Shown: positions 1 to 8,538, numbered from the stretch's first letter. The stretch: DNA of 64,000 bases from Pseudolysinimonas_A sp049651805 (GCF_049651805.1 NZ_JBASCU010000016.1:18399-82398), one strand, 5' to 3'. Program-made: numbers and translations. The notes: generated from the sequence alone by a model not told the origin.

Positions 1-414
1 CGCCACGAGCGGGGTCACGAACGGCACGATGAATGCCGTGCGGTAGAACGAGCGGAACCGGGTCTTCGCGTTGTCGAGCAGCACCGCTACGAGCAGCGCG
101 ATCACGAGCTGCACGGGCACGATCAGCAGCCAGAGCACCCCGGAGTTCGACATCGACGACCAGAAGCCGGGGTTGGAGAGCAGGTAGCTGTAGTTGTCGA
201 GGCCCACCCATTCCGCGCTGCCCGATCCCCGCCAGTTCGTAAACGACAGGCGGAGGGTAAACAGCATCGGGTAGACGCTGAAGGTGCCGAAGACCGCCAC
301 GAACGGCAGGACGAACACGTACGGCGCGAGCCGGCGGCGAAGCGGGAAGCGCGCGGCTCCCCGCTTCGGCCGGGTCGCCGGACGCACCGTGCGAGGCGCG
401 ATCGTGGCGGTCAT
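1..414 (-). CDS. Carbohydrate ABC transporter permease, MalF/UgpA type (3' end cut by window)
   Basis: This is the N-terminal 138 codons of an inner-membrane permease; the rest lies outside the window. The translation starts with a basic cytoplasmic stretch (MTATIAPRTVRPATRPKRG), then a hydrophobic segment (APYVFVLPFVAVFGTFSVYP) and the MalF-family phrase LRLSFTNWRGSG…FVGLDNY-like (here WVGLDNYSYLL), then a second membrane segment. The ATG at 414 is preceded by GAAGGAA. It follows the binding lipoprotein gene by 30 bp on the same strand, so the two form an operon. No ATPase is visible here; systems of this class often share an MsmK-type ATPase encoded elsewhere. Confidence 0.85.
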   Translation of the reverse strand, partial: MTATIAPRTVRPATRPKRGAARFPLRRRLAPYVFVLPFVAVFGTFSVYPMLFTLRLSFTNWRGSGSAEWVGLDNYSYLLSNPGFWSSMSNSGVLWLLIVPVQLVIALLVAVLLDNAKTRFRSFYRTAFIVPFVTPLVA

Positions 415-444
415 CGGGGTAGTTCCTTCAGCAGTCGGGTGCGG

Positions 445-1800
445 CTACTGCCGGTCGACCAGGTTGGTCTGGATGTCGGCAGTCGACATCGAGATCACCT
501 CGGCCGGCGTCAGATCGCCGTCGAGCATCCGCTGGACGTTGTTGCCGAGGTAGTCGACCGCACCCGCCCACCAGGTGGGGGTCGGCACGCTGCCGGGGAT
601 CTCGGCGCCGGCCTCGGTTGCGACCTCCCACAGATCCTGCCCGCCGAGCGACTCGAGCGGCTCGAAGAGCGGATTCGACGGGTCGGCCGCCGGGAGGTAG
701 GACGGGATCGAGGTGTTGAGCCCGCCGGGGTAGACCTCGTTCGGCCCGTAGACCGCCGTGTAACCGGCTTCGTCGAACATCAGGAACTCGTAGAACAACC
801 AGGCGAGCTCCGAGTTCTCCCCCTCACGCGGGAGGATGAAGGACGCACCGCCCATCGCACCGCTGCGAGCCCCGCCGGACTCCCACGCCGGGAGTGGCAT
901 GGCGCGCCAGTCGCCGCGCGTTTCGGGAAGCAGCTGCTCAGTCGCGAAGCTGAACCATTGCGCCCAGGGGTAGAAGACCTGCTGTCCTGACTCGAGCGTC
1001 GCGATGTCGGTCGGGCCGAGGTACTCCGCGCGGGTTCCGAGCCCTTCCTGTGCGACCGTGTCGAGGAAGCCGAGGATCTGCTCGTACTCCGGGGAGTCGA
1101 GTCGCAGTTCGCCGTTCTCGTCGGCGATGCTGGTGCCGAGCTGGCTCGCGTACATCTCGAGCTGCAGTTGCCCGAGGAACGCGCTTTGCTCCAGGTGGAT
1201 CGGACCCGACCCGGGGACCGCCGCCTGGTATTCGCGGGCGGCTTCGAGTAGATCGTCGTAGGTCTCGATGTCGTCGACGTCGACACCGGCGGCCTCGAGC
1301 GCCGCCGCGTTGTAGAACAGGAGGCCCGGGTCGAGGTCGAACGGCACCCCATAGATGCCGCCGTCGAGTGAGTTCACGTCGACCTTCTGCGGCGCGATGT
1401 CGGCGAGATAGGGGTCGAGCACGTCGCTCAGGTCCCAGAGGTGGTCGGCGAAGCCCGCGACGAGCGAGTCGTCGAGGAAGACACCGTCGGGAACATCGGT
1501 GCCCGTGATGAGGGTGTTCTGGAGCTTGCCGCCGATATCGACGGCTTCGTGGTTGACGACGATGTCGGGGTACTTCTCATTGAACGCCTCGATGGCGGCG
1601 TCGAAGACCTCGAACAGGTCGCCCTCGCGATCCCAGATGGTGATCTCCCCCGAGGGTGAGTCGCCGGTGGGCGCTTGGAGTCGGGTCGAGTCTGCTTCGT
1701 CGTCAGAACCGATCGACGGGCCGCAACCGGCGAGCGCGATGGTGACGACCGCGGCGGCACCGAGGGCGCCGAGGCGGGTCGAACTGCGAGACAAATGCAT
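445..1800 (-). CDS. Sugar ABC transporter substrate-binding lipoprotein (family 1)
   Basis: Extracellular solute-binding lipoprotein of about 451 residues. The signal peptide runs MHLSRSSTRLGALGAAAVVTIALAGC, ending in a lipobox LAGC. The mature part starts an SBP_bac_1 fold (GEITIWDREGDLFEVFDAAIEAFNEKYPDI). I chose the ATG at 1800 because AAGGAG lies 8 nt upstream and the signal peptide starts there; a longer frame to 1896 would put 32 non-signal residues in front. Divergent from the LacI gene, with two LacI-type operators in between. Substrate inferred only from the neighbouring GH93-like enzyme: arabino-oligosaccharide is plausible, not shown. Confidence 0.85.
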   Translation of the reverse strand: MHLSRSSTRLGALGAAAVVTIALAGCGPSIGSDDEADSTRLQAPTGDSPSGEITIWDREGDLFEVFDAAIEAFNEKYPDIVVNHEAVDIGGKLQNTLITGTDVPDGVFLDDSLVAGFADHLWDLSDVLDPYLADIAPQKVDVNSLDGGIYGVPFDLDPGLLFYNAAALEAAGVDVDDIETYDDLLEAAREYQAAVPGSGPIHLEQSAFLGQLQLEMYASQLGTSIADENGELRLDSPEYEQILGFLDTVAQEGLGTRAEYLGPTDIATLESGQQVFYPWAQWFSFATEQLLPETRGDWRAMPLPAWESGGARSGAMGGASFILPREGENSELAWLFYEFLMFDEAGYTAVYGPNEVYPGGLNTSIPSYLPAADPSNPLFEPLESLGGQDLWEVATEAGAEIPGSVPTPTWWAGAVDYLGNNVQRMLDGDLTPAEVISMSTADIQTNLVDRQ

Positions 1801-1879
1801 GGGGACACTCCTTTGTGACATGGCGCCCGTGAGGGGTATCGAACCACCGTGCAGATGGATCGCGGCTCGGGCGCCGCCG

Positions 1880-1897
1880 TTTGCCAACGTATGCAAA
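1880..1897. promoter_or_regulatory. LacI-type operator 1
   Basis: TTTGCCAACGTATGCAAA is an 18-bp palindrome-like site with a central CG, typical of LacI-family operators. It lies in the divergent region between the binding-protein gene and the lacI-type gene, and matches the site at 5387–5406 closely. Confidence 0.7.
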
Positions 1898-1909
1898 CCC
1901 TACCGTGAC

Positions 1910-1926
1910 TTTGCGCACGTTGCAAA
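1910..1926. promoter_or_regulatory. LacI-type operator 2
   Basis: TTTGCGCACGTTGCAAA repeats the same half sites with one base fewer at the centre. It lies about 30 bp (three helical turns) from operator 1 and 36 bp before the regulator start, so it could serve autoregulation. Confidence 0.55.
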
Positions 1927-1962
1927 CGCTATGCTGAGCCCACTGCCGACTGGACGGGAGAG

Positions 1963-2988
1963 ATGCCGGTGCCTGCCACATTGCGCGACGTCGCGGAGCG
2001 CGCCCAGGTGTCGATGCGCACGGTGTCCAATGTCGTGAGCGGCTACACCCACGTGAGCGCACGGATGCGCGAACGCGTTCTCGCCGCGATCGCCGAACTC
2101 GACTATCGACCCAATCCGGTCGCCCGAACGTTGCGGACGGGACGCACGGGCGTCCTCGCACTCATCGTGCCTGAGATCGACGTGCCCTACTTCAGCGAGC
2201 TCGCCCGCGATGTCATCAACGCGGCAGCCGGACTCGGCTATCAGGTCATGATCGACCAGACCGGACACGACCACGAGCGCGAACGCGATCTTCTGACTGG
2301 CGCCGACCGCGCCATGCTCTTCGACGGCATCCTGTTCAGCCCGCTCGTGACCAAGGCTGAGCTGCGGGAGATGAACGGACGCAGCTCGATGCCGATCGTC
2401 ATGCTCGGTGAGCACGACTTCGATGGGCGATACGACCACGTGGCGATCGACAACGTGCGAGCCGCACACGATGCGACCCGGCATTTGATCGACCTCGGTC
2501 GGACACGAATCGCCGCTCTCGGCGCCCAGCCCGCCGAGAGCTACGCGACGCCTCAGCAGCGCACCGCCGGCTATGAAGCAGCCCTACGTGAGGCCGGCCT
2601 TGAACCCGACCCGTCGCTTCTGCAGCCGGCCGAACACTACCGGCGCGCCGACGGCTACGAGGCGACTACGGCGCTGCTCGCCCGAAGCCCGCGGCCGGAC
2701 GCGATCTTCTGTTATTCCGACCTACTCGCCATGGGCGCTCTTCGAGCCGCCTTCGACGCGGGCCTCCGCGTGCCTGAGGACGTCGCGATCATCGGCATCG
2801 ACGACATCGAGGAGGGTCGCTATTCCCGCCCGAGCCTCAGCACCGTCTCGCTCGATACTCCGTTCATCGCGCGCGAGGCGGTCGCCCGCATAGCCGCGCG
2901 CATCGAGGACCCCGACACTCCGGCCGAGGAAGTCGTCGCTCCGCACACACTCATCGCGCGCGAGAGCACTCTCGGCCTCGGGGGTTGA
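1963..2988 (+). CDS. LacI-family transcriptional regulator
   Basis: A 341-residue cytoplasmic repressor. The N-terminal helix-turn-helix is clear (ATLRDVAERAQVSMRTVSNVVSG, residues 4–27), then the hinge segment YRPNPVARTLRTGRTG and a periplasmic-binding-protein-like sensor domain that starts LALIVPEIDVPYFSEL. The C-terminal part contains the usual AIIGIDDIEEGRYSRPSLSTV signature. GGGAG lies just upstream of the ATG. It is divergent from the sugar transporter and convergent with the GH93-like gene, and three sites with TTTGC half sites sit in front of these genes, so it most likely controls all of them and is released by the imported sugar. Confidence 0.9.
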   Translation: MPVPATLRDVAERAQVSMRTVSNVVSGYTHVSARMRERVLAAIAELDYRPNPVARTLRTGRTGVLALIVPEIDVPYFSELARDVINAAAGLGYQVMIDQTGHDHERERDLLTGADRAMLFDGILFSPLVTKAELREMNGRSSMPIVMLGEHDFDGRYDHVAIDNVRAAHDATRHLIDLGRTRIAALGAQPAESYATPQQRTAGYEAALREAGLEPDPSLLQPAEHYRRADGYEATTALLARSPRPDAIFCYSDLLAMGALRAAFDAGLRVPEDVAIIGIDDIEEGRYSRPSLSTVSLDTPFIAREAVARIAARIEDPDTPAEEVVAPHTLIARESTLGLGG

Positions 2989-3021
2989 CGGCGGGGCAGG
3001 TCGCGCCCGACCCCGCCGTCA
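2986..3021. terminator. Bidirectional hairpin between lacI-type gene and GH93-like gene
   Basis: TGACGGCGGGG at 2986 pairs with CCCCGCCGTCA at 3011–3021 (11-bp perfect stem). The left arm begins with the regulator's own TGA stop. The convergent gene ends 5 bp beyond, so one hairpin can serve both. No U-tract, as usual in GC-rich actinobacteria. Confidence 0.6.
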
Positions 3022-3025
3022 CAGG

Positions 3026-5323
3026 TCACCCGACCGAACTCACCGCCATATCACGCCAGCTCGCTGTCGTGTAGTGCGACCGAAGACCCGGCGATCCGGC
3101 CGGCTCGCAACTGGTCACTGTCTGCGAGATGGTCGTCGCCGCCGAGGAAAGGTCGGCAGGCTGCGCCGTGACAACGAAGTCGCAGCCATCAACCGTGATC
3201 GACAGGTGGTACCAGACGCCCGTCGACACGCCTCCGGTGACAGACGTGCTTGCAATCCCAGTCCAGCTGTTGTCCTGGTAGCCGAACACGAGGGTGTCAG
3301 TCCCTGAATCGATCCCCGCGTAGTAGCCAGTGTGGGCATCCGCTCCGGTCGACGGATTCGTCACCCGACTGAGTAGGCCGGCCTGACCTGCGGAGTCGAG
3401 CCGCACGTCGGCTTCGACTCGATAGTCCGTCCAGGACGGGTGACCCCACAGGCTTTTCGAACCCGCAACACTCGTCGTCACGCTCACGATGCCGTCATCC
3501 CCGGCCCAGCTGCCGCCGTACTCCGCGAACCCGTTGGGTGTGAGGTCGACCTCGCGCCAGCTCGCGCTCGTGTAGTGCGCCCTGAACCCGAACATCCCGG
3601 TCGCCGCACATGACGAAACCGTCTCGCTGATCGTCGTAGCGGCCGACGACAGGTCCGCCGGTTGCACGCTGATAGCGAAGGCGCACCCCTCGACCGCGAC
3701 GCGGAGGCGGTACCACACGCCCGTTGACACGCCACCGGTCACCGCCTCGGTCGCGATCCCCGTCCAGTTGTGGTTCTGGCGCCCCAGCACGAGCTCGTCG
3801 CTCGCCGACTCGATTCCGATGTAGTAGCCCGCGTGGGCGTCGGCCCCGACATCCGGATCGGTGACCCGGACGAGCAGGCCTGCTTGTCCCGCGGAGTCGA
3901 GGCGAACCTCTGCCTCGAAGACACCGTCAGCCCATCCGGTCGATCCGAAGAGCGCCTTGGCACCTGCGACGCTCGCGGTCTGAGCGAGCACGCCCGACCC
4001 CGAAGTCCAGGTGCCGCCGTACTCGGCGAATCCCTGTTTGGTGCTCGACGCGAAGCTCGGTACGGCGTCCACCTGGCCGAGACTCGCCGAACCGATGCGC
4101 ACCTCGCACTGGTTCCCGGCACCCGAGATCCACGTCCCGGCGAGGTATAGCAGCGTCTCGCCGTCTTCGCTCGGCAAGATCGGTGAACTGTAGCCGGGGC
4201 ACGAGGGCTCGCCAGAGTTGTACCCGCCCGTCGGGTCGATCGTGAGGGGTGCTGTGAGCTCCACCCAGTCGCCGGTGCCCATCGTGGTGTTGGCGAAGAC
4301 AACGCGACCCGATTCTGGCTCGACGGTGTAGCTGCCCGTGCTTCCGGTCACTACGCGTTGGCCCGAGATCAGCACCGTGCCGTTCGGGCCACCCGCGGGT
4401 GTCCACGCGAGGTAGGGCGTGTGTAGCAGCTGGCGACCGTCGGCGGTTTCGACGAGTTCACCGGGATCGCTCGCGGTTCCCCAGTCGAGCCCATCGACGC
4501 TCGTTTTCACATACACCTGGCAGGCGTGGTCGGGGTCGGTCGCGTCGCGGCACATCTCGTAGCTCATGAGGTAGGTACCGTCGGGAAGCTGGACGATCGT
4601 CTGCATTCCGGGCCGGGCGAGATTGTCGGACGGGAACGCCACATCCTGCGTGATCGACCCCGACCACGAAGCCCCGCCGTTGCTCGACTCGTAGTGACCG
4701 ATGATCTGGTTGTTCGTCGAGCCGCCCGAAGGGCGCTCGTCGCTGATGAAACAAGCGAGGGTGCCGTCTTCGGTCTGTACGAACCAGGGCTCCCAGATGC
4801 CGTGGCCCCAGGTGTTTGGCTCACCCGAGGTCGTGGTGCAGGTCGAGAGGTACGACCAGGTCGACCCCTGGTTGGTGCTACGGAACACTTCGACCTTCTG
4901 CGCGGTGTAGTCGCCGACATCCCATGCGGTTCCGGCCGCGAGAATGTCCCCAGCCGTGAGGCCGTTCGCCGTGTACGGCACCTCGTAGAGCACGGGAGCC
5001 TCGAGATCCCAGCCCGAGGTGTTCGACGTTATCGTCGAGACCTGGCTCCAGCTCTGCCCACCGTTCGTGCTGCGGTAGATCGGGAGATTGGTGGGCGCTC
5101 CCTGGAACCGCTTTGCGAAGGTCGCGAGAAGGGTCTCGTTCGCGCTGCCGTCGTTCTCGATCCGGATCAGCCGGGGATAGCTGGCATCGCCATCGGGGTA
5201 GGTGGAGAGGTTGGGGCTGAAGAAGACCGATCCGTCCGCGACTGCGGTGGCGGGAGAGGGCACGGCCACTATCACGGCGGCGAGAATCGCGGCTGCGACC
5301 CCCATACTGAGTGTTCGTCTCAC
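3026..5323 (-). CDS. Secreted GH93-like exo-glycosidase with two C-terminal carbohydrate-type repeats
   Basis: About 765 residues. A signal peptide (MRRTLSMGVAAAILAAVIVAVPSPATAVA) follows a GTG start at 5323, preceded by AAAGG. Residues ~40–400 form a six-bladed propeller enzyme with Asp-box motifs (STNGGQSW, STNQGSTW, SSNGGASW). The segments WEPWFVQTEDG, DVAFPSDNLARPGMQTIV and LPDGTYLMSYEM resemble GH93 exo-arabinanases more than true sialidases; the assignment is from recalled family pattern. The C-terminus has two ~140-residue tandem repeats (each beginning GFAEYGG) of a LamG/DUF1080-like beta-sandwich. A LacI-type operator lies 64 bp upstream. Expected to release short sugars outside the cell for the neighbouring transporter. 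Confidence 0.75.
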   Translation of the reverse strand: MRRTLSMGVAAAILAAVIVAVPSPATAVADGSVFFSPNLSTYPDGDASYPRLIRIENDGSANETLLATFAKRFQGAPTNLPIYRSTNGGQSWSQVSTITSNTSGWDLEAPVLYEVPYTANGLTAGDILAAGTAWDVGDYTAQKVEVFRSTNQGSTWSYLSTCTTTSGEPNTWGHGIWEPWFVQTEDGTLACFISDERPSGGSTNNQIIGHYESSNGGASWSGSITQDVAFPSDNLARPGMQTIVQLPDGTYLMSYEMCRDATDPDHACQVYVKTSVDGLDWGTASDPGELVETADGRQLLHTPYLAWTPAGGPNGTVLISGQRVVTGSTGSYTVEPESGRVVFANTTMGTGDWVELTAPLTIDPTGGYNSGEPSCPGYSSPILPSEDGETLLYLAGTWISGAGNQCEVRIGSASLGQVDAVPSFASSTKQGFAEYGGTWTSGSGVLAQTASVAGAKALFGSTGWADGVFEAEVRLDSAGQAGLLVRVTDPDVGADAHAGYYIGIESASDELVLGRQNHNWTGIATEAVTGGVSTGVWYRLRVAVEGCAFAISVQPADLSSAATTISETVSSCAATGMFGFRAHYTSASWREVDLTPNGFAEYGGSWAGDDGIVSVTTSVAGSKSLWGHPSWTDYRVEADVRLDSAGQAGLLSRVTNPSTGADAHTGYYAGIDSGTDTLVFGYQDNSWTGIASTSVTGGVSTGVWYHLSITVDGCDFVVTAQPADLSSAATTISQTVTSCEPAGSPGLRSHYTTASWRDMAVSSVG

Positions 5324-5386
5324 GTTGCTGCCTTTCGTCGGAGGCGAGGCCGACGACGAAGGACCTGCCGTGCGACATCGCAACAG

Positions 5387-5406
5387 TTTTGCCAACGTGC
5401 GCAAAA
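5387..5406. promoter_or_regulatory. LacI-type operator 3, before the GH93-like gene
   Basis: TTTTGCCAACGTGCGCAAAA is a 20-bp palindrome with the same half sites as 1880–1897 and lies 64–83 bp before the GTG start. It ties the glycosidase to the same repressor. Confidence 0.7.
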
Positions 5407-5449
5407 CCCTACGACTAGAACGCTGCGAGAGCAACCCGCCTTCGCGCGG

Positions 5450-6106
5450 CTAACGCTGCAACCAGGCGATCACCGCGAGCACCCGCCGGTGGTCGGTGCC
5501 GGAGTCCTCGAGCGCGAGCTTCGCGAAGATCGAGGTGACGTTCTTCTCGACCGCGCCGACGCCGATGAACAGGGCCTCGGCGATCGCGGCGTTGGTGCGG
5601 CCCTCCGCCATCAGCTGCAGCACCTCGCGCTCGCGCGGGGTGAGGGTCGCCAGCGGGTCGTGGCGGCGGCCGATGAGTTGCGCCACCACCTCCGGGTCGA
5701 GCACGGTGCCGCCGTCGGCGATGCGGTCGATGGCATCCACCAGTTCCTCCAGCGACGCGACCCGGTCTTTCAGCAGGTAGCCGACTCCCCCGCTGCCTGA
5801 GCCGAGCAGCTCCTGTGCGTAGGCGACCTCGACGTACTGCGACAGCAAGAGGATGCCGGCGCGCGGCACCAGGGACCGCAACCGGATCGCGGCACGCACC
5901 CCCTCGTCGCGGAACGTCGGCGGCATCCGCACGTCGAGAACGGCCAGGTCGGGGTCGAGGTCGACGACGGCGGCGAGGAGGGAGTCGGCGTCGCCGAACG
6001 ATCCGACGACCTCGTGCCCGGCCTCGACGAGCACCCGCACGAGGCCCTCGCGCAGCAGCACAGAGTCATCCGCGACGACGACCCGTAATCCGCTCACGTG
6101 TTCCAT
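5450..6106 (-). CDS. NarL/LuxR-family response regulator
   Basis: About 218 residues. Receiver domain at residues 8–125 with acidic pair D13/D14, phosphoacceptor D58 in AVLDVRMPP, and K in YLLKD. The C-terminal LuxR-type helix-turn-helix reads LTPREREVLQLMAEGRTNAAIAEAL. It lies directly downstream of the sensor kinase gene. ATG at 6106 or the GTG at 6097 are both possible starts; neither has a strong Shine-Dalgarno site, and the region just upstream is a dispersed repeat. Acts as DNA-binding partner of the kinase; target unknown. Confidence 0.88.
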   Translation of the reverse strand: MEHVSGLRVVVADDSVLLREGLVRVLVEAGHEVVGSFGDADSLLAAVVDLDPDLAVLDVRMPPTFRDEGVRAAIRLRSLVPRAGILLLSQYVEVAYAQELLGSGSGGVGYLLKDRVASLEELVDAIDRIADGGTVLDPEVVAQLIGRRHDPLATLTPREREVLQLMAEGRTNAAIAEALFIGVGAVEKNVTSIFAKLALEDSGTDHRRVLAVIAWLQR

Positions 6107-6116
6107 TGTGGTGGGT

Positions 6117-6149
6117 GGTTTCGACACGCCGCTGCGCGGCTGCTCAACC
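6117..6149. repeat. Dispersed palindromic repeat, copy 1
   Basis: Variant GGTTTCGACACG…GCTCAACC with inner stem GCCGC/GCGGC and loop TGC. It overlaps the 3' end of the kinase gene: the TGA stop of that gene (6144–6146) is part of the repeat's TTGA end. Confidence 0.75.
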
Positions 6150-7517
6150 AGCGGAGGGGGCGGGCGGGGGGACGGCGATCGGCAGGTGGGCCGTCACGAC
6201 GGTGGGGCCGCCCTTCGGGCTCGAGATGTCGAGCGTGCCGCCCTGGCCGAGCACACGTTCCTGCAGCCCGGCGAGACCGTGCTCGGGCACCGCCTTCGCG
6301 CCGCCCCGGCCGTCGTCGGTCACCGTGATGTCGAGCCACGTCTCCTCGCTGTCGGGCAGCCGGCGCAGGTCGAGGCGCAGGTCGATCGCCGATGCGCCGC
6401 TGTGCTTCACGGCGTTCGTCAGACCTTCGACGGCGATGAAGTAGGCGTTGCGCTCCAACTCGGTCGGCAGGTCGGTGCCCTCGGGCAGCGACGACACCAC
6501 GCGCACCGTGACGGCACTGCGCACCGCGAGCGACTCGAGCGCGGCGACGAGACCGCGGTCGAGCAGGATCGGCGGCGCGAACCCACGTGACAGCGCCCGT
6601 AGCTCCTCCAGGGCGTCCTTCGACTGCTGGCGAGCCTCCTCGAGCAGCTTTCGGGCGGCATCCGGGTCGGTGTCGAGCTGTCGCTCGGCCGCCGCGATGT
6701 CCATCTGCAAGCGCACCAGCCGCTGCTGCGGACCGTCGTGGATGTCGCGCTCCAGTCGGCGAAGCGCGGTGCCCTCGGCGGCGACCGCGGCCGAGCGGGA
6801 CTCGGTCAGCGTCGCGACCTCCTTCTCGAGGGCGTCGGTGCGGAACGCACCGAGCAGTCCGCGGGCGACGCCCCAGTGCATCCAGGTGAGCCCGCGGGTC
6901 ACGAACGGCAGGGTGGCGAGGAAGATCAGGCCGACGACCAGCCAGAGCAGGGAATCGAAGAGCAGCGGGTCGAAGCGCCCGGCGAGCCCGAAGACCCGCT
7001 CGGCGATCCAGCTCGAGACGAAGAAGTCACGGTCGCTGTTCGGCACGAAACCGACCCAGATCCATCCCGTGACACCGCCCACCGCGATCGAGAACCAGAT
7101 GACCGCGATCGTGAACGAGATCGTCGTGATGATGAAGTTCACGAGCATCGTCCACACCAGGTAGAGCCAGTAGTGACCGTTGCCGAACAGCGCCTTCAGC
7201 CAGCCGAGGAACCCGGTCTTCGCGGTGCGATCGTTCCAGTCGGGCCGGCGGATCTCGGGCCGCCCCACCCAGCGGAGCAACGCGAGTTCGACGACACCTG
7301 CTCCCCGCGCGAGGTAGAGCACGCCGACGAGGAACAGCACGCCGAGGAAGAAGGTCGCGAACGTCCCTACCGCGGCCGAGAACAGCCCGATGCTCACCGC
7401 GAACATCACCACCCCGATCGGGAAGGCGATGAACAGGAACAGCAGCTCTTTGGGCACCCCCGCCCAGAGCCGCAGGTACAGCGGACGGGTGGCGGTCGGG
7501 ACGGTGTCGGTGCTCAT
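6144..7517 (-). CDS. Membrane sensor histidine kinase (putative-sensor domain, HisKA_3)
   Basis: A 457-residue kinase. The N-terminal half is a multi-pass 'putative sensor' membrane domain (segments near residues 25–70, 115–155 and 190–215). The dimerisation/phosphotransfer helix has the HisKA_3 signature RDIHDGPQQRLVRLQMD (His near 260), followed by a GHKL ATPase domain with N-box EGLTNAVKHSGA and G-boxes DDGRGG and GLAGLQERV. It pairs with the downstream NarL-type regulator. The stop codon lies inside a dispersed repeat, so the last residues (PPPAPSAG) may have been altered when the repeat arrived. Confidence 0.9.
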   Translation of the reverse strand: MSTDTVPTATRPLYLRLWAGVPKELLFLFIAFPIGVVMFAVSIGLFSAAVGTFATFFLGVLFLVGVLYLARGAGVVELALLRWVGRPEIRRPDWNDRTAKTGFLGWLKALFGNGHYWLYLVWTMLVNFIITTISFTIAVIWFSIAVGGVTGWIWVGFVPNSDRDFFVSSWIAERVFGLAGRFDPLLFDSLLWLVVGLIFLATLPFVTRGLTWMHWGVARGLLGAFRTDALEKEVATLTESRSAAVAAEGTALRRLERDIHDGPQQRLVRLQMDIAAAERQLDTDPDAARKLLEEARQQSKDALEELRALSRGFAPPILLDRGLVAALESLAVRSAVTVRVVSSLPEGTDLPTELERNAYFIAVEGLTNAVKHSGASAIDLRLDLRRLPDSEETWLDITVTDDGRGGAKAVPEHGLAGLQERVLGQGGTLDISSPKGGPTVVTAHLPIAVPPPAPSAG

Positions 7518-7645
7518 GTGATCTCCATTGTCGAGGCTTCACCCCACCCTCGCGCCGCGAGCCGCGCGGCGGCATGGTGACGGCATCCCGAAACCGGTGG
7601 GGATATCCCCCCGCCTGACACGAAATGAGGGCAGGCTCAACTGCC

Positions 7646-7673
7646 TTGCGAAACAGGAACCCGTGGGTACCGT
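7646..7673 (+). promoter_or_regulatory. Predicted dps promoter, leaderless
   Basis: TTGCGA at 7646–7651 and TACCGT at 7668–7673 are spaced 16 bp; the ATG follows the -10 box by 6 nt, so the transcript should be leaderless. A small inverted repeat (GGCAG…CTGCC, 7630–7645) abuts the -35 box. Confidence 0.5.
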
Positions 7674-7679
7674 GGAGAC

Positions 7680-8168
7680 ATGACCGACGTGAAGAGCATC
7701 CCCACCAGCGCCATCGACCCCGACGTCACCTCGGGGGTCGCTCAGTTCCTCGAGCCCGTCGTGATCGACCTCGAAGCCATGGTGGTCGACACCAAGCAGG
7801 CCCACTGGCACGTGCGCGGCGCCAACTTCCAGGCCATCCACGAACTGCTCGACGACATCGTCGCGCACGTGCAGGGCTACGCCGACACCGCCGCCGAGCG
7901 CGTCGTCGCCCTCGGGCTCCCGATCGACGCGCGCATCGCGACCGTCGCGGCGAAGACCACCGTGCCGCCGCTCAGCGCCGGCTTCCAGCAGTCCGACCAG
8001 GTCATCGCCGAAGTCATCGCGCAGATCGACGCCACCCTCAAATCGGTGCGCGTCGCCATCGACGAGCTCGCCGAACTCGACCCCGCATCCCAGGATGTCG
8101 TCGTCGAGATCGCGCGGGGGCTCGAGAAGGACCGTTGGTTCTTGTTCGCGCACGTCGCGAGCAAGTAG
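7680..8168 (+). CDS. dps: Dps/ferritin-like DNA-protecting protein
   Basis: A 162-residue four-helix Dps-type protein that oxidises and stores iron and shields DNA in stress. The family motif with ferroxidase ligands is present (KQAHWHVRGANFQAIHELLDDI, residues ~40–61: His, His, Asp/Glu set). Length fits the family. It stands alone in orientation relative to the two-component operon behind it and is followed 22 bp later by a cupin gene. Confidence 0.9.
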   Translation: MTDVKSIPTSAIDPDVTSGVAQFLEPVVIDLEAMVVDTKQAHWHVRGANFQAIHELLDDIVAHVQGYADTAAERVVALGLPIDARIATVAAKTTVPPLSAGFQQSDQVIAEVIAQIDATLKSVRVAIDELAELDPASQDVVVEIARGLEKDRWFLFAHVASK

Positions 8169-8190
8169 CGACGTTCCGCCTGGGATTGCC

Positions 8191-8523
8191 ATGCAGAAGA
8201 CGTCGTTGATCGCCCTCGCACGCACCGAACTCGCACAAGCGCGCGATGCCTCGAGTGGCCGGCACGCGAGCACGGTGTTCGGCGGACACGAGCACCAGCT
8301 CCGTCAAACCATGATCGCCCTTCGATCTGGGGAAGAGCTCTCCGAACACGAGAACCCCGGAGAGGCGACGCTGCAGGTGCTGGTCGGTCGAGTGCTTCTG
8401 AAGAGCGGTGACGTGCAGTGGAACGGGTCCCCCGGAGATCTTCTGACCATTCCCGACGGCCGCCATTCAGTGGATGCGGTTGAAGACTCGGTGATTCTGC
8501 TCACCGTGGTCAAGAAGCGCTGA
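8191..8523 (+). CDS. Small cupin-domain protein
   Basis: A 110-residue single-domain cupin. The conserved first motif contains GEELSEHENPGEATLQVLVGRVLL and the second GDLLTIPDGRHSVDAVED, which supply the usual His/Glu positions for a metal site, although only the H in SEHE and H in GRHS are seen. ATG at 8191 was chosen because the cupin fold begins soon after it and homologues have about this length. Probably co-transcribed with dps. Substrate unknown. Confidence 0.7.
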   Translation: MQKTSLIALARTELAQARDASSGRHASTVFGGHEHQLRQTMIALRSGEELSEHENPGEATLQVLVGRVLLKSGDVQWNGSPGDLLTIPDGRHSVDAVEDSVILLTVVKKR

Positions 8524-8538
8524 AACCACCTTCAGCAG

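Noticed and set aside
3026..5323. Calling the secreted enzyme a plain sialidase from its Asp boxes
   Set aside because: Asp boxes occur in several propeller families; no clear Arg triad of GH33 was seen, and GH93-like blocks fit better.
4526..5800. A 424-residue plus-strand frame across the GH93-like and response-regulator genes
   Set aside because: It runs antisense over two well-supported genes and the operator; composition is typical of a shadow frame.
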